Positions 1 through 6,430 are shown, counted from the first letter of the stretch. The stretch: 9,852 nucleotides of DNA from an uncultured Pirellulaceae bacterium (GCA_947259675.1 CAMYNE010000034.1:1-9852); one strand, 5' to 3'. The notes: a model not told the origin generated them from the letters alone. Numbers and translations: made by a program.

Positions 1-39
1 TTCTTCAGAATGACAGAGACTGAATACTGATTTGAAAAT

Positions 40-58
40 GCTCTAGTAGCTCTAGAGC
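40..58. other. Small perfect hairpin at the left edge
   Basis: GCTCTAG (40-46) and CTAGAGC (52-58) pair perfectly around a 5-nt loop. It lies immediately left of the interspersed repeat, about 210 bases 3' of the response regulator stop. No T-tract follows on either strand, so a terminator role is not supported. It may be part of the repeat's degenerate flank. Confidence 0.35.
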
Positions 59-146
59 GCGTTGGGTTCAAGTTTGGCGTCTTTTCGTCGGTTTCGCCCG
101 GCAATCAGAGCGCCACGACCGCTATACGTCCGTGCGACACGCACTA
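57..146. repeat. Interspersed 77-bp repeat, copy 1
   Basis: Positions 70-146 match 5342-5417 in the same orientation with a single one-base indel (GG at 90-91 against one G) and no substitutions. Similarity fades gradually leftward to about 57 (GCGCGTTGGGTTC against GCGCGCATTTGGTTT). Near the right end is a tight hairpin, GTGCG-ACA-CGCAC (132-144). No reading frame through it is shared as a plausible protein, and both copies lie between genes. This copy lies 3' of the response regulator gene. I take it as a dispersed non-coding intergenic repeat; its function is unknown. Confidence 0.85.
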
Positions 147-267
147 GCGTTGGAGATCGTTTCGTCTCTCGCTCCGAGGAATAACGGTAGCTAAGTCCAC
201 CGCGGCGGACTGGCACGAGTCAGGGGACAGACTCTCTGCTCGGACGGGAACTTGTTTCGAGCCGCGT

Positions 268-732
268 TTACATTCGAGCCGCTGGCGCATTTTCGTCTTC
301 GAGTTGCTGAATATAGAGTCGCAGGCGTTCGTTCTCGTCCGATACGCCTTTGAGTTGCAACATGTTTTCAACTCGCTTGATCAGCTCGACTCGGTTAACG
401 GGCTTGGACAAAAAGTCGTTGGTTCCCGCGTCGACGGCACGCTCAATATCTCCTAATTCATTTAAGGCGGTTACCATCAATACCATTACATTTTTCAGCT
501 TGGGATCTGATTTCAGTTTTTGGCAAACTTCAAATCCGCTCAATTTGGGCATCATCACGTCAAGCAATATCAGATCTGGTTGGAATGAAGCAGTCATTTC
601 CATCGCCTGTTGACCGTCCTCCGCTACTGCGGTCTCGCAATCAAGTTCAACAAGATAAGCTTCCAATAGTTCTCGATTCGCCTGGTTGTCGTCGACGATC
701 AAGATCCGATGTTTGGTGTCGGTCGAATTCAT
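268..732 (-). CDS. Single-domain response regulator (CheY-like receiver)
   Basis: This 154-aa protein is almost entirely a phosphoacceptor receiver domain (about residues 8-128). The acidic pair is D14-D15 after RILIV, the phosphoacceptor is D58 in the LILLDVMMP strand, the switch threonine is T88 (VMVLMVTAL), and the conserved lysine is K110 in FLSKPV. A short charged helix (about 131-148, DENERLRLYIQQLEDEN) follows and there is no DNA-binding output domain. It therefore probably signals by protein-protein contact, phosphorylated by a histidine kinase that is not in this window. The ATG start lies about 26 bases downstream of the predicted transcription start of a good promoter; the Shine-Dalgarno match is weak (GTGAG). 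The next gene on this strand (HEAT protein) is 374 bases upstream, so the gene is probably transcribed alone. A fragment of a larger two-component protein is unlikely because both ends are intact. Confidence 0.93.
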   Translation of the reverse strand: MNSTDTKHRILIVDDNQANRELLEAYLVELDCETAVAEDGQQAMEMTASFQPDLILLDVMMPKLSGFEVCQKLKSDPKLKNVMVLMVTALNELGDIERAVDAGTNDFLSKPVNRVELIKRVENMLQLKGVSDENERLRLYIQQLEDENAPAARM

Positions 733-764
733 TTGCTCACGCCAAAAAAATGGGTCACTTCAAG

Positions 765-793
765 ATTATAGGACTGGCCGACAAGTTCGTCGA
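765..793 (-). promoter_or_regulatory. Sigma70-type promoter of the response regulator gene
   Basis: Read on the minus strand there is a perfect -10 hexamer TATAAT (765-770), a 17-base spacer, and a -35 hexamer TCGACG (788-793) matching TTGACA at four of six positions. Predicted transcription would start near 758, giving a leader of about 26 bases before the ATG at 732. The -35 overlaps a small dyad (CGAC-6-GTCG, 779-792) that could be an operator but is too short to claim. Confidence 0.6.
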
Positions 794-883
794 CCGAAGT
801 AGTGTGGTTGGAGCGTCAAACGCAATACCGTTCATTTCTGATCGAAAAAAAAGCGCCAGGCGTCATTCTGAGCCGCACATCCC

Positions 884-903
884 GCTACGTAGGACAACGT
901 AGC
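884..903. repeat. Perfect 7-bp hairpin next to a GTCATTCTGAG motif
   Basis: GCTACGT (884-890) and ACGTAGC (897-903) pair perfectly around the 6-base loop AGGACA. It follows GTCATTCTGAGC at 862-873. I read it as part of a decayed intergenic palindrome. No T-tract follows on either strand. Confidence 0.45.
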
Positions 904-990
904 AAATGAACATAGATTATGTGGTTGGTGTTTGGTGTATCAAGTCATCCTGTGGGAGCTTCAGCGACAGAAAGATCTAACGTAAATCGA

Positions 991-1037
991 CGAGAGTTCC
1001 TTCACCTCGCTCCACTCGGTTCAGGATGACAATCTCG
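991..1037. repeat. Copy of a widespread TCCTTC...GGATGAC-type intergenic repeat
   Basis: The stretch is bounded by CGAGA (991-995) and TCTCG (1033-1037) and contains TTCCTTC, CTCGCTCCACTCGG and TTCAGGATGAC. This resembles the short dispersed repeat with the pattern ATCCTTCGCTCCGCTCAGGATGAC known from many bacterial genomes, here with a few inserted bases. The family match is from memory. No coding potential is seen. Confidence 0.5.
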
Positions 1038-1051
1038 TTTTTCCAGAGTCC

Positions 1052-1077
1052 ACGCCAAATTCGATCGGTATTGGCGT
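1052..1077 (-). terminator. Possible terminator of the HEAT-protein gene
   Basis: ACGCCAA (1052-1058) and TTGGCGT (1071-1077) form a perfect 7-bp stem around a 12-base loop containing CGATCG. It begins about 30 bases past the stop codon of the minus-strand HEAT gene, where a terminator is expected. No T-tract follows on the minus strand, so intrinsic termination is doubtful. Confidence 0.3.
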
Positions 1078-1106
1078 TAAACTCGATCCCCAATTTCGAT
1101 TAATCG

Positions 1107-2651
1107 TTACGCCGGATTGAACGTGGAGAGAAGTTGCCGACCGCGCCAAATCGCGAATGCCAGATTGAAATCAATCGGGGCGACTGCCGAGCCTTCTCCG
1201 ACAAAGTTCATGGTCTCGCCATCGGCGATGACCGTCCCTTTCTCATTTTCATATTCACAATTGGCAATCAGTGCGATCTTTCCAAAAAAACTGCCCACAA
1301 ATTGAACTTCGACAGCTGTAAATTGGTCTGCCGCAGCGAGTTCCTCGTTGAGTCGCCGCCATTCATTTGGAAACGCTTGCTGTGCACGCTCCACGGACAT
1401 TTGAAAGATCTCATCATGGACCGTTTGCCAACCGGCAAACAAAGCGTACGCGTCGTCAATCGACAGGACTTTCAAGTCCGCACTAAACGCATGAACCAAT
1501 GGACCACAGATCGCCAAATTACTGTACAGCGACTGGCTCGAACCGTACTGGAAACGAAACAGGTAGCATTGCATGGGATGCTCGTAGCTTGGCCAATACA
1601 TTTCTCGGTTGTCGACAAGTTCAACCTTGCTGGGCGCGATCCCCATCTGCAATGGCTCGGCAAGCCACATTGCCAGATGACTCTCCGCTTGCGCGATTTC
1701 TCCTTGCAATTCCAGGGAAATCTCGTTGAGCAAACCCAATTCTTCGGCGTAAGACAAGACGCGCAAACGCACGATCGGTTCTTCAGCCAGTTTGATCAGG
1801 GCTTCGACGCCAAACTCATCCTCAAGCCTGGCGAGGGCGGCAGCCGCTTCCACCTGAACTCGGCGGTGCTTGAGACTTAATGCCTGATGAAGTTTGCCAA
1901 TGCATGGTTCGTACTCGATGATTGCCAAGGTATCACATAGTGAAACGATCAAGGCGACTGAATCAGCGACCTGCTGGCTGATCAGTTGAGGGTCCAGTTT
2001 TTCATCGAACGAACCCTCTTCGATTCTCCCCAGCTGTCCGACGAGTTGGCCCAGTAGTTCGGTGAGTTCGGAGGCTCGATCGCTGGCTGGATGCTGTTCG
2101 ATCAATTTCTCGCGATAATAAAAGTTGAACAAGTCGTAAATCGCCGGCGCCAATTGAAGATGGAGGACACCCTCGGACAGTAGCGATTGCATCATCCATT
2201 CCTCCGGCTCAATGTTTCGATTCATGACCGGTCCAAATGCAATGCTGACGCCGGTCCGATGTTCTGGAGGATTGTGGCAGATTAGCTCGGTCCATGTCTG
2301 GATGCACTCCGGATGATGGCCGATTGCCAACCAGCCGAGCAAATGATTTCGCAGGTTACTCGCCGGAGGAGTCGATTGATACAGGCTCGTGATTTGTCCG
2401 AGCGTTTTGGGCGAAATTGCAGCGTTTTTCTGGTTTGCTCGAATAGACAACGCCGCCACAACCGGCTGCAATATTTGATGCAGCGATTCGTGTTCGGCCA
2501 AATCGACATTCATTTCAGCTAAACGGTCAAGCAACAGTTCAGCTTCCGAATCCTCGAACTTTTCAATTTGTGGCCCGCAAGCTGCGACGGCTCGAATTTT
2601 GTTCAAGTCGAGTTGTGCTGCGTGAATCGCTTTAATAATTTCGTCAATCAT
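1107..2651 (-). CDS. HEAT-repeat-like protein of unknown function
   Basis: This is a 514-aa, acidic, largely alpha-helical protein with no signal peptide or membrane segment, so it is probably cytoplasmic. Residues about 1-230 are helical without a recognised motif. About 228-307 look like HEAT-type paired helices, clearest in the RRVQVEAAAALARLEDEFG stretch (263-281) and the following LIKLAEEPIVRLRVLSYAEEL. A separate C-terminal alpha/beta-looking region (about 335-514) holds aromatic-rich segments (MYWPSYEHP 351-359, CYLFRFQYG 362-370, FAGWQTVHDEIF 405-416). I recognise this only as a HEAT-containing hypothetical of the type seen in planctomycetes and give no function. The start has only a poor Shine-Dalgarno match. 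It is divergent from the helicase gene and stands 374 bases upstream of the response regulator, so co-transcription is not indicated. Confidence 0.85.
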   Translation of the reverse strand: MIDEIIKAIHAAQLDLNKIRAVAACGPQIEKFEDSEAELLLDRLAEMNVDLAEHESLHQILQPVVAALSIRANQKNAAISPKTLGQITSLYQSTPPASNLRNHLLGWLAIGHHPECIQTWTELICHNPPEHRTGVSIAFGPVMNRNIEPEEWMMQSLLSEGVLHLQLAPAIYDLFNFYYREKLIEQHPASDRASELTELLGQLVGQLGRIEEGSFDEKLDPQLISQQVADSVALIVSLCDTLAIIEYEPCIGKLHQALSLKHRRVQVEAAAALARLEDEFGVEALIKLAEEPIVRLRVLSYAEELGLLNEISLELQGEIAQAESHLAMWLAEPLQMGIAPSKVELVDNREMYWPSYEHPMQCYLFRFQYGSSQSLYSNLAICGPLVHAFSADLKVLSIDDAYALFAGWQTVHDEIFQMSVERAQQAFPNEWRRLNEELAAADQFTAVEVQFVGSFFGKIALIANCEYENEKGTVIADGETMNFVGEGSAVAPIDFNLAFAIWRGRQLLSTFNPA

Positions 2652-2695
2652 TTTTTCTGTTAAGTTGAAGTTGGTCCAATCATTGAGAACCGATT

Positions 2696-2724
2696 TTGAT
2701 AAAACATGGACAAAACCGCGTTGA
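2696..2724 (-). promoter_or_regulatory. Candidate promoter of the HEAT-protein gene
   Basis: On the minus strand, TATCAA (2696-2701) sits 17 bases from TCAACG (2719-2724), matching the sigma70 hexamers at four and three positions. The implied leader is about 38 bases. It overlaps the candidate -35 of the divergent helicase promoter. The match is weak. Confidence 0.25.
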
Positions 2725-2749
2725 CCCGGAAAATGGGGGTGTGTAGCCT
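2721..2749 (+). promoter_or_regulatory. Candidate promoter of the DEAD-box helicase gene
   Basis: TTGACC (2721-2726, five of six matches to TTGACA) is followed after 17 bases by TAGCCT (2744-2749, three of six). Transcription would start near 2757, leaving a leader of about 84 bases before the GTG start. The good -35 supports it; the weak -10 keeps confidence low. Confidence 0.3.
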
Positions 2750-2840
2750 ATCGGGCCATCGCTGGCTGTTTTAAGCTGGAGAACGCGCAGTTCTGGACCG
2801 GCGCGGTTAATTTTCCCAAATCAATCTTTCAAAGATCATC

Positions 2841-4082
2841 GTGACCAAGCGAGTTGTCAAACGAAAACAGGCTCTTTCCTTTCAGCAAATGGATTTGTCG
2901 CCGGCAATGGCGAATAATCTTGTCGAAATCGGTTATCACAAACCTACCCCAATCCAAGCTGGATTAATCCCGCTTGCACTGGAAGAATGGGACGTGATTG
3001 GACAAGCTCGCACCGGCACAGGAAAAACTGCCGCATTTGCGATCCCGATTCTGGAGATGCTTGATCTGAATGTCAGACCTCCTCGACCGCAAGCCCTGAT
3101 TTTGGCACCTACTCGCGAATTGGCAGTCCAAGTCGAAGCAGAAATCAAACAGCTGGCCGGCAGGCAGAGAATTAATACGTGTTGCCTCTACGGCGGTAAG
3201 CCAATCCGACAGCAAATCACGCGGTTGCAAACGGGTTGTCACATCGTCGTCGGCACACCCGGGCGGGTGATTGATCATCTCAATCGCAAGACCCTGGATG
3301 TCAAAGACTTGTGGTGTGTGGTTCTTGATGAAGCGGATCGAATGCTGGACATCGGCTTTCGCCCTGACATCGAACGAATTCTTCGACGCTGTCCAGATGA
3401 ACGACAGACAATGTTGTTGAGTGCGACTTTGCCACCGGAAATCCTGGCGCTTGCAAAACGTTACATGTATCGTCCCAAACTGATCAACTTTTCAAACAAG
3501 AATCTTTCCTCCGAAACGATCGAGCAGTTTTACATCAACGTGCCGGGCGAAATGAAATATGACATTCTCGTCCGCTTGCTTGAACGAGAGAAACCAGAAC
3601 AGTCGATCGTTTTTTGCCGCACAAAACTGGGAACAGAAAAACTTTATCGAAAGCTCTACAAAGGTGGCGTTTTCACTGCCGTGGGAACCATTCACGGGGA
3701 CATGACTCAGCCCGCCCGTGATCGGATGATGAAAAAATTTCGCGAGGGAAAAATCAAAATCCTCGTCGCGACCGATGTCGTGGGTCGCGGGATTGATATT
3801 TCGAACATCTCTCACATTATCAATTACGACATTCCCGAGCTCAGTGAAGACTACGTTCATCGCGTTGGTCGCACGGCGAGGATGGGAAAGCAAGGCGTCG
3901 CCTACTCGCTGGTGACGCCGGAACAAGGTGATGCCTTGACCGCCATCGAGCAGACCATCAATTGTCAGCTGAAACGCGACGAACTGCAAAAAGTCGTCGA
4001 TGAAATACGCTTTAAAGGTCGAGATCCCAAAGCACCAAAGCCAGCTAAGAAAATCAAATCCCGATACCGTCGAGCTCTGTGA
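2841..4082 (+). CDS. DEAD-box ATP-dependent RNA helicase
   Basis: This 413-aa protein has the full DEAD-box core and acts on RNA duplexes or ribonucleoproteins in the cytoplasm using ATP. The motifs, in order, are: Q motif with F14 and PTPIQ 35-39; motif I ARTGTGKT 56-63; Ia PTRELA 90-95; TPGR 139-142; DEAD 163-166; SAT 194-196; V ATDVVGRGID 310-319; and VI HRVGRTAR 340-347. A short basic tail (about 392-413) replaces the longer C-terminal extensions of DeaD/CsdA, which makes it RhlE-like in size; I do not assign a symbol. The start is GTG: an in-frame stop lies at 2808-2810, and the first internal ATG (2889-2891) would cut off F14, which sits at the family's usual 25-residue distance from the Q-motif glutamine. 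No strong Shine-Dalgarno precedes it. It is convergent with cysK. Confidence 0.95.
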   Translation: MTKRVVKRKQALSFQQMDLSPAMANNLVEIGYHKPTPIQAGLIPLALEEWDVIGQARTGTGKTAAFAIPILEMLDLNVRPPRPQALILAPTRELAVQVEAEIKQLAGRQRINTCCLYGGKPIRQQITRLQTGCHIVVGTPGRVIDHLNRKTLDVKDLWCVVLDEADRMLDIGFRPDIERILRRCPDERQTMLLSATLPPEILALAKRYMYRPKLINFSNKNLSSETIEQFYINVPGEMKYDILVRLLEREKPEQSIVFCRTKLGTEKLYRKLYKGGVFTAVGTIHGDMTQPARDRMMKKFREGKIKILVATDVVGRGIDISNISHIINYDIPELSEDYVHRVGRTARMGKQGVAYSLVTPEQGDALTAIEQTINCQLKRDELQKVVDEIRFKGRDPKAPKPAKKIKSRYRRAL

Positions 4083-4141
4083 CGGCGACGGAACTTTTGC
4101 GTTGGTTACGTGACAGATTGTAGTTCGGCGGTGCAATTCTT

Positions 4142-4206
4142 GTTTAACGCCCAGCCGCAGGCGCCGGCAAACGGAAGAAGACGGCGCCTACGGCTGGTCG
4201 TTAAAC
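4142..4206. repeat. Long inverted repeat between helicase and cysK
   Basis: Two 24-nt arms (4142-4165 and 4183-4206) are complementary at 22 of 24 positions around a 17-base loop. The arms start GTTTAACG and run through CCAGCCG and AGGCGCC. It fills most of the 140-bp gap between the convergent helicase and cysK stops. A stem this long would stop or pause transcription from either side, but neither strand has a T-tract, so it may act through Rho or RNA stability. The arm sequence has the look of a dispersed planctomycete palindrome; that is recalled, not searched. Confidence 0.8.
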
Positions 4207-4222
4207 GAAAAACCTCGCCCCG

Positions 4223-5185
4223 CTATTCAGCAGGAAACAGGTTGGTTGACAGGTAGCGTTCTCCCAAATCGGGCAACACGACTACGATCATTTTGTCTTT
4301 GTTTTCTGGCCGCTTGGCGATTTCGACAGCAGCATGTGCCGCGGCACCACAGCTGATTCCACAGAACAGGCCTTCTTGGGTTGACAAGGCGCGTGTCATT
4401 TCAACACAGTCTTCGTCCTGGACCTGAAAGACTTCATCAATTATCTCGACGTTTAAAACATCTGGAATGAATCCCGCGCCGATCCCTTGAATTGTGTGTT
4501 TTCCAGGCTGGAGGTCTTGTCCGCTTTTTTGTTGAGAAATCACAGGGCTGTTGGCCGGTTCGACCGCAATGGACTTCAGTTCGGGTTTGTGTTTTTTGAG
4601 AACTTCCGAACACCCGGTGATCGTGCCGCCTGTTCCAACGCCCGAAACGAGAATATCGATCTTGCCGTCGGTGTCTCGCCAGATTTCTTCGGCTGTGGTT
4701 TTGCGGTGAATTTCGGGGTTTGCCGGGTTTTTGAACTGCTGTGGCATGAAGTAGTTATCCTCAGATTCGCATAGTTCGGTCGCTTGGCGAATCGCCCCTG
4801 GCATCCCTTCGCTAGCTGGCGTGAGAATGATCTCGGCACCCAGAGCTTTGACCAAACGCCTTCGCTCGATCGACATGCTTTCGGGCATACAGATTTTCAG
4901 TTTGTATCCACGGGCGGCGCAGACATAGGCAAGTGCGATTCCTGTGTTGCCACTTGTGGGTTCAATGATGATTGTGTCTGGATTGATCAATCCGTCTCTC
5001 TCCGCTGCATCAATCATGGCTCGACCAATTCGGTCCTTGACGCTCCAAAGCGGATTCATGTTTTCGACTTTGGCGACGACCGTTGCAACGCAGCCTTCGG
5101 TGACTCGACGCAGTTTGACGAGCGGGGTATTTCCGATGCACTGCGTAATTTCTTCATAGATCCGGCCGGCGATCGCTGTAGACAT
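4223..5185 (-). CDS. cysK: Cysteine synthase (O-acetylserine sulfhydrylase A)
   Basis: This 320-aa cytoplasmic PLP enzyme makes L-cysteine from O-acetyl-L-serine and sulfide, the last step of cysteine synthesis. The PLP lysine is K50 in NPLWSVKDRIG. The substrate loop is TSGNTG (77-82), the phosphate-binding loop GVGTGGT (182-188), and the QGIGAGFIP block lies at 233-241. S278 in GISCG aligns with the serine that contacts the PLP ring nitrogen in E. coli CysK, where the motif is GISSG. The C-terminal block is GERYLST (308-314). Length and order match CysK without a regulatory CBS domain; the CysM alternative fits less well because of the GAGFIP and GERYLST blocks. The start is supported by AAGGAA about 9 bases upstream and by an extended -10 promoter. 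No cysE or sulfate genes are adjacent. It is divergent from the predicted nuclease gene. Confidence 0.95.
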   Translation of the reverse strand: MSTAIAGRIYEEITQCIGNTPLVKLRRVTEGCVATVVAKVENMNPLWSVKDRIGRAMIDAAERDGLINPDTIIIEPTSGNTGIALAYVCAARGYKLKICMPESMSIERRRLVKALGAEIILTPASEGMPGAIRQATELCESEDNYFMPQQFKNPANPEIHRKTTAEEIWRDTDGKIDILVSGVGTGGTITGCSEVLKKHKPELKSIAVEPANSPVISQQKSGQDLQPGKHTIQGIGAGFIPDVLNVEIIDEVFQVQDEDCVEMTRALSTQEGLFCGISCGAAAHAAVEIAKRPENKDKMIVVVLPDLGERYLSTNLFPAE

Positions 5186-5266
5186 TTTGAGTTTCCTTTT
5201 TGACTGAGTGCCTTAACTGCACAAAACAACATGAAGAAATTGGCATTTCTAGGGAGATTTCCACGG

Positions 5267-5275
5267 AGTATAGCA
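5267..5275 (-). promoter_or_regulatory. Extended -10 promoter of cysK
   Basis: On the minus strand the sequence reads TGCTATACT: a -10 hexamer TATACT (5267-5272, five of six matches) with the TGn extension (5273-5275). No good -35 lies 16-18 bases upstream, which is usual for extended -10 promoters. The predicted start near 5260 gives a leader of about 75 bases before the ATG at 5185, ending in an AAGGAA ribosome site. Confidence 0.5.
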
Positions 5276-5326
5276 AAGCTACCGAATAACCGTGAGTGTT
5301 GATCTGCTGGCGAATCGCCGTTTCTA

Positions 5327-5417
5327 GCGCGCATTTGGTTTAAGTTTGGCGTCTTTTCGTCGTTTCGCCCGGCAATCAGAGCGCCACGACCGCTATACGT
5401 CCGTGCGACACGCACTA
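5327..5417. repeat. Interspersed 77-bp repeat, copy 2
   Basis: Positions 5342-5417 repeat 70-146 in the same orientation, differing only by one missing G. The left flank (5327-5341) is related at lower identity. The GTGCG-ACA-CGCAC hairpin is at 5403-5415. This copy sits between the divergent cysK and predicted nuclease genes, just upstream of the cysK promoter. Near identity over 76 bases with diverging flanks marks a discrete repeat unit. Confidence 0.85.
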
Positions 5418-5514
5418 ACCTGGTTTGGTCGGTGAAATGAACAATCCGCGCTGCTTTGATTAGCGAAATACTTTATATGACAGGTTGATAAAAGGTGTCT
5501 TGTGCTAAACCAAA

Positions 5515-6381
5515 ATGGAAACTTCGTTACATCGCCAATTGAAAGAGCGTTTTCGACTGCCCGATTCTCAAATCGAGGTCAAGGTCGGGCGTTACCGAAT
5601 TGATGTCGTTACTGAAGGTCGTTTGATCGAGATTCAGCAAAGCGGCTTATCCGCGATTCGCGATAAAATAAATCGTCTGCTCGCCGAAGATTATGTCGTG
5701 GAAGTCGTAAAACCGCTGGTTGCCCGTAAACGCATCATTAAATTATCGCGAAAAAACGGCGGCGAAATCCATCGCCGCTGGAGCCCTAAACAAGCTAACG
5801 AACTGACGCTGTTCGACGAGTTGATTTACTTTACTCGTGTTTTTCCCCATCCGAATCTTAAGCTTGTCGTTCCGCTTGTCGAAATCGAAGAGCTTCGCTA
5901 TCCCGGACACGGTCGCCGAAGACGGTGGCGATCAAACGATTATCTGATCAAAGATCGATTGTTGGTAAAAATGGTTTCGATGCAGACTTACGATTCTGCC
6001 ACCGACTTGCATCGGTTGTTGCCACCCGATCTCGAGTCGCCTTTCGATACAAAACAGCTTGCCGAGCGACTTGGAATAAACCGATACGATGCGCAGCGAA
6101 TTGGCTACGTCTTAAGGAAAACTGGAAGCGCGATCCAGGTCGGCAAACGAGGGAATGCTGTCCTTTATGAATTGGCCGAACCAATATCTGAGTCAGTTCC
6201 CGTCAAGCAAAACCTGGTTGACTTGAATGGGTCAAAACCCGAGCCAACCGAACGAAAAACCAGGAAATCAAAACGGTCTGTCAAAAAGGCCCCGACCAAA
6301 AAGTCGAACCCCAGAAAAAAAACGACCACCAAAAAGTCAGTTCGAGCAAAACCAAAAACAAGAAAACGATCTGCCGCTTGA
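5515..6381 (+). CDS. Predicted PD-(D/E)XK-like nuclease with winged-helix-like part and basic tail
   Basis: This 288-aa protein belongs to a conserved but, to my knowledge, uncharacterised family. The N-terminal part (about 1-70) has the layout of a PD-(D/E)XK nuclease core: a first helix with E11, a strand reaching D30 (VGRYRIDVV), a strand with E39-I-Q41 (LIEIQ), then a helix (45-57) and the strand VVEVVKP. D30...E39-X-Q41 would be the metal-binding set, with Q in place of the usual K. The middle (about 96-142) carries the conserved-looking blocks LFDELIYFTRVFPHP and an arginine-rich YPGHGRRRRWRSND. About 176-220 resembles a winged helix (TKQLAERLGINRYDAQRIGYVL, then a GKRGNAVLYEL wing). 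The last 45 residues are a lysine/arginine repeat tail like histone H1. DNA binding is likely; cleavage is inference. An in-frame stop at 5506-5508 fixes the start; the Shine-Dalgarno is weak. Confidence 0.85.
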   Translation: METSLHRQLKERFRLPDSQIEVKVGRYRIDVVTEGRLIEIQQSGLSAIRDKINRLLAEDYVVEVVKPLVARKRIIKLSRKNGGEIHRRWSPKQANELTLFDELIYFTRVFPHPNLKLVVPLVEIEELRYPGHGRRRRWRSNDYLIKDRLLVKMVSMQTYDSATDLHRLLPPDLESPFDTKQLAERLGINRYDAQRIGYVLRKTGSAIQVGKRGNAVLYELAEPISESVPVKQNLVDLNGSKPEPTERKTRKSKRSVKKAPTKKSNPRKKTTTKKSVRAKPKTRKRSAA

Positions 6382-6389
6382 TGCCGTTT

Positions 6390-6430
6390 CAAATAACGGG
6401 CGCACCTGCCATGAGCAGGGCTATTATTTG
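6390..6430. terminator. Bidirectional terminator-like inverted repeat
   Basis: In the 69-base gap between two convergent stops, a GC core (CCTGC 6405-6409, GCAGG 6415-6419, loop CATGA, extended by GC/GC past a bulged A) lies inside outer arms CAAATAA (6390-6396) and TTATTTG (6424-6430). Read from either side, the GC stem is followed by a T-rich stretch, so it could end both the nuclease and NRDE transcripts. Confidence 0.55.

Larger units (their letters stand above)
733..1106. other. 374-bp intergenic region with repeat relics
   Basis: I see no credible gene here. From left to right it holds the response regulator promoter (765-793), a short GTCATTCTGAGC sequence (862-873), a perfect 7-bp hairpin (884-903), a repeat-like stretch closed by CGAGA/TCTCG (991-1037), and a 7-bp dyad just past the HEAT gene stop (1052-1077). 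GTCATTCTGAG, GTCATCCTG (945-953) and TTCAGGATGAC (1020-1030) are variants of one motif in both orientations, suggesting decayed copies of a dispersed intergenic repeat. Confidence 0.6.
5186..5514. other. 329-bp divergent intergenic region
   Basis: The gap separates cysK (-) from the predicted nuclease gene (+). It holds the cysK ribosome site and extended -10 promoter (5192-5275), copy 2 of the 77-bp repeat (5327-5417), and an AT-rich segment (5456-5480) with TTGATT and TTTATAT that could contain the nuclease promoter, though no pair with correct spacing is evident. No gene is seen. Confidence 0.6.

Noticed and set aside
179..191. 13-base word GAATAACGGTAGC shared with 7262-7274
   Set aside because: One shared 13-mer between two places in about 10 kb is near chance expectation, and the flanks do not match.
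195..210. GTCCACCGCGGCGGAC palindrome as the response regulator terminator
   Set aside because: The loop would be only a few bases and no T-tract follows on the minus strand; the stem is too tight to claim.
585..902. Plus-strand 105-codon open frame opposite the response regulator and its promoter
   Set aside because: It is antisense to a well-supported receiver domain and continues into repeat-bearing intergenic DNA; composition is not protein-like.
1134..1880. Long plus-strand open frame (248 codons) opposite the HEAT gene
   Set aside because: It is antisense to the HEAT-like protein, whose reading frame has coherent helical repeats; the antisense product shows no recognisable domain.
3492..4136. 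Minus-strand 214-codon open frame opposite the helicase
   Set aside because: It is a shadow of the DEAD-box coding sequence on the other strand, with no domain of its own.
5056..5415. Longer upstream open frame crossing the cysK start and repeat copy 2
   Set aside because: It is in a different frame from CysK and exists only because the repeat and cysK start region lack stops; the ribosome site and promoter fit the 5185 start of CysK.
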